A stretch of 64,000 nt of DNA from JANPCX01 sp966211815. GTDB taxonomy: Bacteria > Pseudomonadota > Gammaproteobacteria > Burkholderiales > Burkholderiaceae_C. The position numbers and the translations under genes are program-made. The stretch spans positions 1 to 64,000 of the forward strand of contig CBIHOD010000011.1 in the NCBI GenBank assembly GCA_966211815.1. Reading direction: 5' to 3'. The stretch's first letter is position 1; each line of letters begins with the position of its first letter. Below, piece by piece: positions 1 through 8,638 of this stretch. The notes under the pieces are model-generated. The model did not search any database and had not been told where the DNA came from. It worked only from the letters and a program-made list of their open reading frames with translations.

Positions 1-178
1 GCTCGGCGGGCCACCCCGACGGGTGCCCCCCCCCCCCGGCCCCACTCGTCGTTGCAAAGGCGCGCCGGGGGGCACCCCGGCTGCGCTTTGCGCCTAGATT
101 GCGGCTGCGGGCGGGGCTCACCACGCAGGGGCAGTTTTTTGACACAGTAAGGCTAGGGTCATGGGGTTCTTGTCGGGG

Positions 179-373
179 TCATTCCGGATCGCCGGGCATC
201 CTGGAGCGCACGAAGATCAAGGCCGCGCCCAGCGCGGCCACCGCGCCGCCGGCGGCGACGATCGTCCAGCCGATCGATTCGTCGCGCCGCGCCACCGCCA
301 GGCCCGCGACCAGCGCCAGCAGGCCGCCATAGACCAGCGGCCAGACCCACTTCTCAACCGTTTTGGATTTCAT
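179..373 (-). CDS. Small two-helix membrane protein, unknown function
   Basis: This 64-residue product has two hydrophobic stretches (about residues 10-28 and 35-55) separated by a short charged turn (ARRDES), with a basic N-terminus, so it looks like a small inner-membrane hairpin protein. I do not recognise a family. The start was placed at the internal ATG at 373 because an AGGCGG-like ribosome site lies just upstream and the longer reading adds only a short non-hydrophobic leader. It lies about 60 bp downstream of the livF stop on the same strand, so it may be transcribed with the Liv operon, but nothing ties it functionally to the transporter. Confidence 0.55.
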   Translation of the reverse strand: MKSKTVEKWVWPLVYGGLLALVAGLAVARRDESIGWTIVAAGGAVAALGAALIFVRSRMPGDPE

Positions 374-433
374 CGTCGATCCGCCTTTCGTGGCTGCCCA
401 GCGGGCGAGCATAGTTGCATCCGCCCGGCCCCT

Positions 434-1165
434 TCAAACCGCCAGCCACTGGCGTTGCACCGCGTCGTCGACCCGCAGCTGGGCGGGCGAGCCTTCGAAG
501 GCGATCCGGCCCTGCGCCACCACGCAGCAGCGCGTGGCCACGTCCAGCGCGATCGACAGCTTCTGCTCCACCAGCAGGACCGCCACGCCGCGGCGGCGCA
601 GCTCATGCAGGAACCCGGCCACCTGCGCGACCCACTGGGGCGCCAGACCTTCGGTGGGCTCGTCGACCATGACCAGTTCGGGGTCGCCCATCATGGTTCG
701 GCACAGCGCGAGCATTTGCTGTTCGCCGCCGGACAGCGCGCCGGCCGGGACATCCAGGCGCTCGCGCAGTCTGGGGAAGAGGTCGAGCAGCGCGTCCATC
801 GACCAGCGGCCGGCGGCCGGCCGGCCGGGGCGCAACCAGGGGGCGGGCTTGACCCCCAAGGCCAGGTTCTGACGCACGGTCAGGGACGGGAACACCTGCC
901 GGTCCTCCGGCACGAAACCCAGGCCGAGCCGGGCCATCTCGAAGGGCCGCAGGCCCAGGCATTCGCGCCCCCGCCAGCGAAGCGAGCCGCGCGCCTGGGC
1001 GAGGCCCATCGCCGCGCGCAGCAGGGTCGACCGGCCCGAACCGTTGCGCCCGAGCAGGCAGACGATCTCGCCCGGGTCGACCTGCAGGTCCACCCCGTGC
1101 AGCACATGGCTCTGCCCATAGAAGGCGTGCAGCCCGCGCAGTTCGAGCAGCGGCGACACACCCAT
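434..1165 (-). CDS. livF: Branched-chain amino acid ABC transporter ATP-binding protein (LivF-like)
   Basis: This 243-residue protein is one of the two ATPase subunits of a Liv-type (HAAT) importer and should act at the cytoplasmic face with LivG. It has the Q-loop region (VPEDRQVFPSLTV), the ABC signature LSGGEQQ, Walker B LVMVDEPTEG and an H-loop region. Walker A at residues 39-47 reads GRNGSGRST, so the usual catalytic lysine is arginine (codon CGG at 1031-1033). The start MGVSPLL was chosen because the longer reading runs into livG; the chosen ATG lies 1 bp beyond the livG stop. It is the last recognised gene of the five-gene operon. The Lys-to-Arg change may be typical of a LivF subfamily or may mean weak hydrolysis. 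Confidence 0.9.
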   Translation of the reverse strand: MGVSPLLELRGLHAFYGQSHVLHGVDLQVDPGEIVCLLGRNGSGRSTLLRAAMGLAQARGSLRWRGRECLGLRPFEMARLGLGFVPEDRQVFPSLTVRQNLALGVKPAPWLRPGRPAAGRWSMDALLDLFPRLRERLDVPAGALSGGEQQMLALCRTMMGDPELVMVDEPTEGLAPQWVAQVAGFLHELRRRGVAVLLVEQKLSIALDVATRCCVVAQGRIAFEGSPAQLRVDDAVQRQWLAV

Positions 1166-1166
1166 C

Positions 1167-1973
1167 TCAGGCCGCCCCCTTCGGCGCGGGCGTGGCCAAG
1201 GCACCCAGGTAGGCCTGCCGGACGGCCGGGTCGTCGCGCACCGCCCGCGCCGGACCGAAAGCGGCGACCTGGCCGTCCACCAGCACCGCGACGCGGTCGG
1301 CCAGGTCGAACACCACGTCCATGTCGTGCTCCACGACCAGCAGCGTGCGGCCTTCGGTGAGGCGGCGGATCAGGCCGACGAAATGGGCGGTCTCCGCGCG
1401 GCTCATGCCGGCGGTGGGCTCGTCCAGCAGCACGGTGTGGGCGCCGCCGGCGACGGTCAGGCCCAATTCGAGCGCGCGCTGCTCGGCGTAACTGAGCTGT
1501 CCCGCCGGCACATCGGCCCTGTGCCGCAGGCCCAGCAGATCAATCATCTCGGCCGCGCGTTCGTTGACGGCGCGCAGGCGCGACAGCCGGCGCCAGAAGG
1601 CGTACCCGGCGGCGCCCATCGCCGCGCAACGCAGGTTGTCCGACACCGACAAGCCGCCGAACAGGCTGCTGACCTGGAAGCTGCGGGCCAGCCCGAGGCG
1701 GTGGACCCGCTGCGGCGCCAGGCCGTCGATGCGCCGCCCGCGCAGCCAGACGCCGCCGCTGTCCGGCGCCATCGCGCCGCTGACGAGGTTGAACAGGGTG
1801 GACTTGCCCGCGCCGTTGGGGCCGATGAGCGCGACACGCTCCCCCCGCCGCAGCGACAGGCTCACGCCGCGCAGGACGGCGCTGCCGCCCAGGCTTTTGT
1901 GCAGGCCGTCCAGCACCAGTTCGTCCGCGGCGGTCCCCTGGTTGGACGGTGGCGCGGGCGAGGCGCCGTTCAT
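1167..1973 (-). CDS. livG: Branched-chain amino acid ABC transporter ATP-binding protein (LivG-like)
   Basis: This 268-residue ABC ATPase is the LivG partner of the importer. Walker A is GPNGAGKST at residues 51-59, Walker B is VLLDEPTAGMS, and the switch-histidine region is VVEHDMDVVF, which is characteristic of LivG. The signature region reads LSYAEQR instead of LSGGEQQ, as is common in LivG proteins. The open frame extends upstream into livM without a plausible start; the ATG at 1973 is chosen because it overlaps the end of livM by 4 bp, which suggests translational coupling. Its ATP site is intact, unlike the altered Walker A of the neighbouring LivF. Confidence 0.92.
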   Translation of the reverse strand: MNGASPAPPSNQGTAADELVLDGLHKSLGGSAVLRGVSLSLRRGERVALIGPNGAGKSTLFNLVSGAMAPDSGGVWLRGRRIDGLAPQRVHRLGLARSFQVSSLFGGLSVSDNLRCAAMGAAGYAFWRRLSRLRAVNERAAEMIDLLGLRHRADVPAGQLSYAEQRALELGLTVAGGAHTVLLDEPTAGMSRAETAHFVGLIRRLTEGRTLLVVEHDMDVVFDLADRVAVLVDGQVAAFGPARAVRDDPAVRQAYLGALATPAPKGAA

Positions 1974-3232
1974 GCCGCCTCCGCCGGCCGCCGGGCCCGG
2001 CGCGCCGACAGCCGCGACCACAGGCAGGAGGCGGCCCCCAGGCCGGCCAACGCCGCGGCGCCGGCCCAGCTCTCCGGCGCCGACACCCTCAGCGCCAGGC
2101 CGAGGAAACCCAGCGTGTCGCCCTGGCCCTCCTGCAACCGCAAGTGGTAGGTCATTTCGACGAGCGCGGCCATGCCCGCCGACAGCGCCGCGCCGCCGGC
2201 CGCCAGCGCCGCCGCCCGCACCCACGCGTCGGGCCCGGCCCCGCGCCACCGCGCCTCGGACCACCATCGCCAGCAAGCCGACAGCAGGCCCGCCAAGCCC
2301 GCCGGCGCGACGATCACGACGAAGAGGAAGAGCAGGCCCATGTAGAGCAGCCAGGCGCGCGTCCACGCCGAGAACAGCACGCCGCTCACCACCATCAGCA
2401 CCGCGCCCAGCATCGGGCCGGCGAAGCTGGCGCTGCCGCCCAACACGGTGAACAGCAGGTAGGCGCCCGAACGCGCCGTGCCCACCACTTCGGCGGTGAC
2501 GATCTCGAAATGCAGCGCGCCCAGGCCGCCGGCGACGCCGGCGAAGAAGCCGGCGACGACGAAAGCGGTGTAGCGGATGCGGTGGGCGCTGTAGCCGATG
2601 AAGCCCACGCGCTCGGCGTTGTCGCGCACCGCGTTGAGCAGCCGGCCCAGCGGCGTGCGGGTGAAAGCGAACATCGCGGCGCTGCATGCGAAGGCGTATC
2701 CGGCGATCAGGTAGTACACCTCGGCGGCCGGCGCGAAAGTGACCCCGGCGCGCGCCGGCCCGGCGACCCGGTTGCCGGTGACGCCGGCTTCGCCGCCGAA
2801 AACACCGGGGAACATCAGCACGCCGGCGAACGCCAGTTCGGCCAACCCGAGGGAGATCATCGCGAACGGCATGCCGCCGCGCCGCGTGCCGAACCAGCCG
2901 GTCAGCAAGGCCGTGCCCATGCCGGCCACGCCGCCCACCAGGGGCAGCAGGCTGACCGGGAAGTCCCAGGCGCCCTGGCCGACGCGGTTGAGTGCATGGA
3001 TGGCCAGGTAGGCGCCCATGCCGCTGTGGACGGCGTGGCCGAAGCTCAGCATGCCGCCCTGGCCGAACAGCAGGTTGTAGGACTGGCAGGCGATCATCGC
3101 GATGCCGATCTGGGACAGCACCGACAAGCCCAGGCCGCTCGGGAACAGCCGCGGCGCCAGCAGCAGCGCGGCGCCGAAAGCCAGCCAGGGCCAGGCCCGG
3201 CCGGCGCGCGGTTGCGGCGGCGGCTGCACCAT
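1970..3232 (-). CDS. livM: Branched-chain amino acid ABC transporter permease (LivM-like) with C-terminal extension
   Basis: This 420-residue multi-span inner-membrane protein is the second permease of the Liv importer. The conserved LivM parts are visible: the N-terminal NLLFGQGGMLSFGHAV segment and the cytoplasmic loop TPLGRLLNAVRDNAERVGFIGY, which contacts the ATPases. Typical LivM proteins end soon after the last core helix. Here roughly 100 extra residues follow (from about residue 320), with an Arg/Trp-rich loop and two further hydrophobic segments, ending in a basic tail (SRLSARRARR). The gene overlaps livG by 4 bp and starts 4 bp after the livH stop, so it belongs to the same transcript. 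Confidence 0.9.
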   Translation of the reverse strand: MVQPPPQPRAGRAWPWLAFGAALLLAPRLFPSGLGLSVLSQIGIAMIACQSYNLLFGQGGMLSFGHAVHSGMGAYLAIHALNRVGQGAWDFPVSLLPLVGGVAGMGTALLTGWFGTRRGGMPFAMISLGLAELAFAGVLMFPGVFGGEAGVTGNRVAGPARAGVTFAPAAEVYYLIAGYAFACSAAMFAFTRTPLGRLLNAVRDNAERVGFIGYSAHRIRYTAFVVAGFFAGVAGGLGALHFEIVTAEVVGTARSGAYLLFTVLGGSASFAGPMLGAVLMVVSGVLFSAWTRAWLLYMGLLFLFVVIVAPAGLAGLLSACWRWWSEARWRGAGPDAWVRAAALAAGGAALSAGMAALVEMTYHLRLQEGQGDTLGFLGLALRVSAPESWAGAAALAGLGAASCLWSRLSARRARRPAEAA

Positions 3233-3236
3233 CGAC

Positions 3237-4274
3237 TCAACCCGCTTTCCGGCCGAACAGGCCCTGCGGCCGCCAGGCCAGCACCAGCACCATCAGCAGG
3301 TAGGGCAGCACCGGCGCGAGCTGCGACGCGCTGAGCTTCATCAGCGCGTGCTGGCGGACCTGCTGTCCGACGCTGCCGCCCCACAGCGAGGCGACGGCGG
3401 CGGCGGCCGAGCCGACCGATGTGTCCAGCGCGACTGCCAGGGTCTGGAGGCAGCCGATCAGCAGCGAGGCCGCGAACGCGCCGCGCAACGAACCCACGCC
3501 ACCGACGACCACCACCACGAACACCACCGCGCCCACCGCCGCGGCCATCGCCGGCTCGGTCACGAAGGTGCTGCCGCCGATCACGCCCGCCAGCCCGGCG
3601 AGCGCGCAGCCGGCGCCGAACAGCGCCATGAACACCCGGGGGACGTCGTGGCCGAGGGCTTCGACCATGTCGGGGTGGCGCAGCGCCGCCTGCACCACCA
3701 GCCCGGCGCGGGTGCGCTTGAGCAGCACCCACAGCGCCAGCAGCATGAAGAGCGCCACGGCCATCATGAAGGCCCGGGTGGCCGGGAAAGTCGAGCATGA
3801 CGCGGCGCCCGAAGGCAGGCACCAGCCGGCCGGCGCGGCGCCCAGGTGCAGGGCCCACCCGCCCTGGGCCGCGTGCGACAGCGTGAAAGCCGGCCCCTGC
3901 AGGACGGCCGGCGGCGAGAACGGCAGCGCCGACCGGCCCCACACCAGTTGCACCGCCTCCAGCACCACATAGGCCAGGCCGAAGGTGACCAGCAGCTCGG
4001 GCACGTGGCCGAGCCGGTGCACACGGCGCAGGACGAAGCGCTCGAACGCGGCGCCGAGCAGCCCCACCAGCAGCGGCGCCAACAGCAGCGCTGCCCAGTA
4101 ACCCGCCTGGAGCGCCAGCGCGTGGCCGATGTAGGCGCCCAGCATGTAGAAGCTGGCGTGGGCGAAATTGAGCACGCCCATCATGCTGAAGATCAGCGTC
4201 AGGCCGCTGCTGAGCATGAACAGCAGCAGGCCGTAGCTCAGGCCGTTGAGCAAAGACAGGGAGAGCAGCTCCAT
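3237..4274 (-). CDS. livH: Branched-chain amino acid ABC transporter permease (LivH-like)
   Basis: This 345-residue integral membrane protein is the first permease of the importer. The LivH signature MMGVLNFAHASFYMLGAY lies near the N-terminus, and the ATPase-contact loop LKRTRAGLVVQAALRHPDMVEALGHDV lies in the middle. A Cys-containing, less hydrophobic stretch (GWCLPSGAASC) precedes the helix FPATRAFMM; I checked this region for a frameshift and concluded it is probably genuine (see rejected items). The gene lies about 50 bp downstream of the binding-protein gene and 4 bp upstream of livM. Confidence 0.92.
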   Translation of the reverse strand: MELLSLSLLNGLSYGLLLFMLSSGLTLIFSMMGVLNFAHASFYMLGAYIGHALALQAGYWAALLLAPLLVGLLGAAFERFVLRRVHRLGHVPELLVTFGLAYVVLEAVQLVWGRSALPFSPPAVLQGPAFTLSHAAQGGWALHLGAAPAGWCLPSGAASCSTFPATRAFMMAVALFMLLALWVLLKRTRAGLVVQAALRHPDMVEALGHDVPRVFMALFGAGCALAGLAGVIGGSTFVTEPAMAAAVGAVVFVVVVVGGVGSLRGAFAASLLIGCLQTLAVALDTSVGSAAAAVASLWGGSVGQQVRQHALMKLSASQLAPVLPYLLMVLVLAWRPQGLFGRKAG

Positions 4275-4325
4275 GCGCGGGAAGGTACGGGTCTTTCGGG
4301 ACGAGCCGGGGCCGGCGGCTCCCGT

Positions 4326-5579
4326 TCAGGGCCGCGCCATCTGGCAGCTGGTGGGCGTGCTGGCCACATAGGCGTCGAAGCGCTTGACCGGCGCCAGCGT
4401 CATCCCGGTGTTCTCGGGGCTGTAGGGGTGCTGGGCGTCCGCCTTCTGCCAGGCGGAGACGAACAGCGGCTGCTGCAGCTGGTGGTCCCGAGCGCGCATC
4501 TCCACTTCGCCGTTGAAACTCGCGAACTTCAACCCCGACAGCGCCGCCGCGACCTTGGCCGGCTCGGTCGAACGCGCCTTGGCCATCGCCTGGGACAGCG
4601 CGGCGAAGACGTGCATCACCGAGCTGGTGTAGAGGTCGTCGTTGTGGCGCGCCTTGAATTCCTTCATCCAGGCCTGGTGCTGGCCGGGCAGGTTGTAGTG
4701 GTTGTAGGCGACGTGGTACACGCGCCCCGCGGCGCCGGCGCCCAGCGCCGTGGGCGTGCCGGTGACGGAGGCGTAATAGGTGTAGAACCTGCCGGTGTAG
4801 CCGGCCTCCTGGGCGGCCTTGACGAGCAGCGACAGGTCGGTGCCCCAGTTGCCGGTGATGACGGCGTCGGCCCCCGAGGCCTTGATCTTGGCGGCGTAGG
4901 GCGCGAAATCCCGGACCTGGGCCAGCGCGTGCAGGTCTTCGCCGACGATCCTCACGTCGGGCCGCTTGGCCGCCAGCATCTCTTTCGCGTAACGCGCCAC
5001 CTGCTGGCCGTGGGAGTAGTTCTGGTTGATCAGGTAGACGCTGCGCACCTCGGGCTGGCCGCGCAGGAAGGCGGTCATCGCCTCCATCTTCATCGAGGTG
5101 TCCGCGTCGAAGCGGAAGTGCCAGTAGCTGCACTTGGCGTTCGTGAGGTCGGGGTCGACCGCGGAGTGGTTGAGCAACAGCACCTCCTTGCCCGGGTTGC
5201 GCTCGTTGTGCTTGTTGACCGCGTCGACCAGGGCGGCGGCAGGCGCCGAGCCATTGCCCTGGCTGATGTAGCGCACGCCCTGGTCGATGGCCCCCTTCAG
5301 CGCGTTCAGGCTTTCGGCGGGGCTGAGCTTGTTGTCGAAGCTCACGAGTTCGAATTTCACGCCGGCCGGGTTGCCCTGGTTGTACTTTTCGGCCACGAAC
5401 TGGAAGGTTTTCAACTGGTTGGCCCCCACCGGCCCCATCAGGCCCGACAGTGGGTCGATCCAGGCGATCTTCACCGTCTCGTTCAGCTTGGCGGGCTGCG
5501 CCGCGGCCGGCAGCGCCAGGGCCGGCGCCACCGCCAGGAAGAAACCGAGCGCCCAGGTTTTCCTCCGTCCATCCACCAT
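4326..5579 (-). CDS. Branched-chain amino acid ABC transporter periplasmic substrate-binding protein
   Basis: This 417-residue protein begins with a Sec signal peptide (basic RRK, hydrophobic core WALGFFLAVAPALAL, cleavage after AAAQP). It continues as a two-lobed type 1 periplasmic binding protein: VKIAWIDPLSGLMGPVG near the mature N-terminus, GADAVITGNWGTDLSLLVKA in the second lobe. It should bind a branched-chain amino acid, amide or related solute for the LivHMGF complex; the true ligand cannot be read from sequence. The ATG at 5579 is preceded by a GAGGGG ribosome site and places the signal peptide correctly. It is the first gene of the minus-strand operon and is divergent from selO, so the 132-bp gap likely holds both promoters. 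Confidence 0.9.
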   Translation of the reverse strand: MVDGRRKTWALGFFLAVAPALALPAAAQPAKLNETVKIAWIDPLSGLMGPVGANQLKTFQFVAEKYNQGNPAGVKFELVSFDNKLSPAESLNALKGAIDQGVRYISQGNGSAPAAALVDAVNKHNERNPGKEVLLLNHSAVDPDLTNAKCSYWHFRFDADTSMKMEAMTAFLRGQPEVRSVYLINQNYSHGQQVARYAKEMLAAKRPDVRIVGEDLHALAQVRDFAPYAAKIKASGADAVITGNWGTDLSLLVKAAQEAGYTGRFYTYYASVTGTPTALGAGAAGRVYHVAYNHYNLPGQHQAWMKEFKARHNDDLYTSSVMHVFAALSQAMAKARSTEPAKVAAALSGLKFASFNGEVEMRARDHQLQQPLFVSAWQKADAQHPYSPENTGMTLAPVKRFDAYVASTPTSCQMARP

Positions 5580-5711
5580 CGTGGGCCCCCTCGTTGTAAG
5601 CATGCGTTGCGCCAGGTATCCGAAAACGCGACTTTAGACGAGCCGCCGCCCGCCCCGGGCGGTGCGACCACGCCGGCCGCAAGCCCATCCCACAATGACT
5701 AAACTGCCCCG

Positions 5712-7196
5712 ATGCCCTCCCGCCCCGAACTGCGCTGGACCCACCGTTTCGCATCGTTGGGCCCGCGCTTCTACACCGAACAGCCCGCCCAGGGCCTGCC
5801 CGACCCGCACTGGGTCGCCACCAGCCCGGAATGCGCCGAATGGCTGGGGTGGGCCGCGGACTGGGCGTCGTCCCCGGAGGCCCTGTGCGTCTTCAGCGGC
5901 GGCTGCCTGTGGCCCGGCATGCGGCCGCTGGCCAGCGTCTACAGCGGCCACCAGTTCGGCGTCTGGGCCGGGCAGCTCGGCGACGGGCGTGCGCTGTGGC
6001 TGGGCGAGGCGCAGACGCCGCAAGGGCCGATGGAACTCCAGCTCAAAGGCTCGGGCCTGACGCCCTATTCGCGCATGGGCGACGGCCGCGCGGTGCTGCG
6101 CTCGTCGATCCGGGAATTCCTCTGTTCCGAGGCGATGCACGCGCTGGGCATCCCGACCACCCGTGCTTTGTGCATCGCCGGCTCGGCCCTGCCGGTGCGG
6201 CGCGAGACGATCGAGACCGCGGCCGTCGTCACCCGGGTGGCGGCCAGCTTCATCCGCTTCGGCCACTTCGAACATTTCTCCTACGCCGAGCCGCAGGGCT
6301 CGCCGCCCCACGCCGAGCTCCGCCAGCTCGCCGACTTCGTCGTGCGCCACTTCTACCCGGAGTGCGCAGCCTCGGCCAACCCCTACGCCGCGCTGCTGGA
6401 GGCGGTGACCGGACGCACCGCCGCGCTGATGGCCGACTGGCAGGCCGTGGGCTTCAGCCACGGCGTGATGAACACCCACAACATGTCCATCCTCGGGCTG
6501 ACGATCGACTACGGCCCCTTCGGCTTCCTGGACGCCTACGAGCCGGGGCACGTCTGCAACCACTCCGACCACCAGGGCCGCTACGCCTTCGCCCAGCAAC
6601 CCAACGTGGCGCTGTGGAACCTCTACGCCCTGGGGCAGGCGCTGATGCCGCTGATCGACGACAGCGACGCGGCGATCGCCGCCTTGGAAACCTACAAAAC
6701 CGTTTTCCCCGAAGCGATGCAGCGGCGGCTGGCCGCCAAGCTCGGCCTGTCGACCGGGGCGCCTGGCGACGCGCGGTTGGCCGACGACTGGCTGCGCCTG
6801 CTGGCCGCGGACCGGGTCGACCACACCCTGGCCTGGCGCTCGCTCGCCGGCTTCCAGGCCGACGCGCCCGAGGCCCGGCCGGGCGCCGTCCGCGATTTCT
6901 TCATCGACCGCGAGGCCTTCGACGCCTGGGCGGCTCGTTACGCGGCGCGGCTCCGCGACGAGGGCAGCGTCGACGCCGAACGCGCCGCGCGCATGGATGG
7001 CGTCAACCCGCGCTACGTCCTGCGCAACCACCTCGCGGAAGTCGCCATCCGCCAGGCCCAGGCCGGCGATTTCAGCGAAGTCGACAAGCTGCGTCAGATC
7101 TTGGCCCGCCCTTACGACGAACAACCCGCGCACGCCGCTTACGCCGCGCTGCCACCCGACTGGGCGAGCGGGATCGAAGTCTCCTGCTCTTCCTGA
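5712..7196 (+). CDS. selO: Protein adenylyltransferase SelO (YdiU family)
   Basis: This 494-residue protein belongs to the SelO/YdiU pseudokinase family, which transfers AMP from ATP to Ser, Thr or Tyr of target proteins, often redox proteins. Visible signatures are SVYSGHQFGVWAGQLGDGRA (about residues 76-93), LQLKGSGLTPYSR with the nucleotide-binding lysine at 112, GRAVLRSSIREFL, and NTHNMSILGLTIDYGPFGF. The C-terminus ends VSCSS, where the cysteine matches the selenocysteine position of eukaryotic SelO. Family and length agree. It is followed 46 bp later by msrB, which supports a role in oxidative stress. Confidence 0.95.
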   Translation: MPSRPELRWTHRFASLGPRFYTEQPAQGLPDPHWVATSPECAEWLGWAADWASSPEALCVFSGGCLWPGMRPLASVYSGHQFGVWAGQLGDGRALWLGEAQTPQGPMELQLKGSGLTPYSRMGDGRAVLRSSIREFLCSEAMHALGIPTTRALCIAGSALPVRRETIETAAVVTRVAASFIRFGHFEHFSYAEPQGSPPHAELRQLADFVVRHFYPECAASANPYAALLEAVTGRTAALMADWQAVGFSHGVMNTHNMSILGLTIDYGPFGFLDAYEPGHVCNHSDHQGRYAFAQQPNVALWNLYALGQALMPLIDDSDAAIAALETYKTVFPEAMQRRLAAKLGLSTGAPGDARLADDWLRLLAADRVDHTLAWRSLAGFQADAPEARPGAVRDFFIDREAFDAWAARYAARLRDEGSVDAERAARMDGVNPRYVLRNHLAEVAIRQAQAGDFSEVDKLRQILARPYDEQPAHAAYAALPPDWASGIEVSCSS

Positions 7197-7205
7197 CCCT
7201 TGGAA

Positions 7206-7226
7206 GCCGCGTTTCGAAAACGCGGC
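7206..7226 (+). terminator. Short hairpin between selO and msrB
   Basis: A perfect 9-bp stem (GCCGCGTTT at 7206-7214, AAACGCGGC at 7218-7226) closes a 3-nt CGA loop. It starts 10 bp after the selO stop. No T-run follows, so it may be an attenuator or an mRNA 3'-end stabiliser and not a strong intrinsic terminator. Confidence 0.4.
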
Positions 7227-7242
7227 GCAACGCCTGACCGCC

Positions 7243-7662
7243 ATGAACAAACCCGACCCCGACAAAACCTACCCGGTCCAGAAGACCGACGAAGAGTGGC
7301 GCCGTTCGCTCGACCCGATGCAGTACCAGGTGGCGCGGCAATCCGCCACCGAACGCGCCTTCACCGGCCGCTACTGGGACCACTGGGAGCCCGGCCGCTA
7401 CAACTGCGTCGGCTGCGGCACGCCGCTGTTCGAGTCGTCGACCAAGTTCGACGCCGGCTGCGGCTGGCCGAGCTACGACCGGCCGATCAACAGCGAGGTC
7501 ATCGAGCGCGTGGTCGACCGCAGCCACGGCATGGTGCGCGTGGAAGTGCGCTGCAACCGCTGCGGCTCCCACCTCGGCCACGTCTTCCCGGACGGCCCGG
7601 CGCCCACCGGCGAGCGCTTCTGCATCAATTCGGCCGCGATAGACTTCGACCCTTCGGCCTGA
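7243..7662 (+). CDS. msrB: Peptide-methionine (R)-S-oxide reductase MsrB
   Basis: This 139-residue enzyme reduces methionine-R-sulfoxide in proteins. It has the two zinc-binding pairs NCVGCG (Cys55, Cys58) and RCNRCG (Cys104, Cys107), and the catalytic cysteine in GERFCINSAAI (Cys127). Cys73 in DAGCGWPSY is a candidate resolving cysteine. There is no signal peptide, so it acts in the cytoplasm. The ATG at 7243 gives a normal family length. It lies between selO and the septation gene on the same strand. Confidence 0.95.
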   Translation: MNKPDPDKTYPVQKTDEEWRRSLDPMQYQVARQSATERAFTGRYWDHWEPGRYNCVGCGTPLFESSTKFDAGCGWPSYDRPINSEVIERVVDRSHGMVRVEVRCNRCGSHLGHVFPDGPAPTGERFCINSAAIDFDPSA

Positions 7663-7694
7663 CCAGGGCACCCCACCGCGCTTCCCCGCCGTTC

Positions 7695-8348
7695 ATGAAA
7701 ATCCTGCTCGACTTCCTACCGATCCTGCTCTTTTTCGGCACCTACAAATACGCCGAGAACCACGTCGACTGGGCCTCCGCTTTCGCCACCGAGCACCTGG
7801 GCTTCCTGGTTTCCGGCGGCGTGGTCGGCGCCGCCGAGGCGCCAGTGCTGCTGGCCACGGTCGTGGTCATCGCCGCCACGCTGCTGCAGGTGGCGTGGCT
7901 CGTGCTGCGCGGCAAGAAGGTGGACATGATGCTGTGGGTCAGCCTCGCCCTGGTCGTGGTGCTGGGCGGGGCCACCGTCTGGTTCCACAGCGACACCTTC
8001 ATCAAGTGGAAGCCCAGCGTGCTGTATTGGGTCATGGGACTGTCCTTCTGGGCCGCGCCTGCCTTCTTCGGCAAGAACCTGCTGCAGGCCTTGATGAAAG
8101 AGGTGCGTCTGCCGCAGCGCGTCTGGTCCCAACTGAACTGGGCCTGGATCGCCTTCTTCGCCGGCATGGGCGTGCTCAACCTCTACATCGCCTACAACTT
8201 CCCGACGCCCACCTGGGTGAATTTCAAGGTGTTCGGCAGCCTTGGCCTGATGCTCGTGTTCACCGTGGCGCAGGGCGTCTACATGAACAAGCACCTGCTG
8301 CCCGATGAATCCCCGGCCGCCGGCGAAAACGGCAAGTCGGCCGGTTGA
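7695..8348 (+). CDS. Inner-membrane septation protein A (YciB/IspZ family)
   Basis: This 217-residue polytopic protein opens with MKILLDFLPILLFFGTYKYAEN, the typical N-terminus of YciB/IspZ proteins, and contains about five to six hydrophobic helices. The conserved KPSVLYWVMGLSFW and FGKNLLQALM segments follow. The family takes part in cell-envelope synthesis and septation, probably with elongasome and divisome proteins. The stop codon is 14 bp before the bolA-like ATG, so the two are likely cotranscribed. Confidence 0.9.
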   Translation: MKILLDFLPILLFFGTYKYAENHVDWASAFATEHLGFLVSGGVVGAAEAPVLLATVVVIAATLLQVAWLVLRGKKVDMMLWVSLALVVVLGGATVWFHSDTFIKWKPSVLYWVMGLSFWAAPAFFGKNLLQALMKEVRLPQRVWSQLNWAWIAFFAGMGVLNLYIAYNFPTPTWVNFKVFGSLGLMLVFTVAQGVYMNKHLLPDESPAAGENGKSAG

Positions 8349-8362
8349 GGCGGGGACCGTCC

Positions 8363-8638
8363 ATGGCAGTCACCGCGCAAGACATCCAGGCCGCGCTGCA
8401 CGCGCTGCTGCAACCCGACGAACTCGCCGTCCAGGACGACAGCCACCTCCACGCGGGGCACGCCGGCGCCCGCGAAGGCCGGCATTTCAGCGTCCGGATC
8501 GTGAGCGCCCGTTTCGCCGGCATGCCCCGCGTGGCTCGGCACCGGCTCGTTTATGATTCGCTTTCCGCCTTGATGGCGCAGGGCATCCATGCGCTGGTCA
8601 TCGATGCCCGCTCCCCCGGAGAAGCCGGCAAGGCCTGA
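8363..8638 (+). CDS. BolA family protein
   Basis: This 91-residue protein matches the short BolA fold: an N-terminal helix (VTAQDIQAALHALL), then VQDDSHLHAGHAG, then FSVRIVSARFAGMPRVARHRLVYDSL. The histidines in the DSHLHAGHAG loop and in ARHRLVY are where BolA proteins help ligate a [2Fe-2S] cluster with monothiol glutaredoxins. The family is linked to iron-sulfur trafficking and envelope stress. The ATG at 8363 was preferred over an upstream TTG at 8345 that overlaps the previous stop. Confidence 0.88.
   Translation: MAVTAQDIQAALHALLQPDELAVQDDSHLHAGHAGAREGRHFSVRIVSARFAGMPRVARHRLVYDSLSALMAQGIHALVIDARSPGEAGKA

Noticed and set aside
161..1360. Plus-strand open frame opposite livF and the start of the window
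   Set aside because: Composition is His, Arg, Pro and Gln-rich shadow sequence opposite a clear ABC ATPase.
3730..3850. Possible compensated frameshift in livH, because the Cys-containing stretch GWCLPSGAASC looks unlike a membrane protein
   Set aside because: The frame is open before and after, the following helix FPATRAFMMAVALFMLL is in frame, and similar periplasmic-loop inserts are known in this LivH subgroup.
3094..5754. Long minus-strand open frame overlapping livH and the binding-protein gene
   Set aside because: Arg- and Ala-rich with no family motifs, and it overlaps real genes in another frame.
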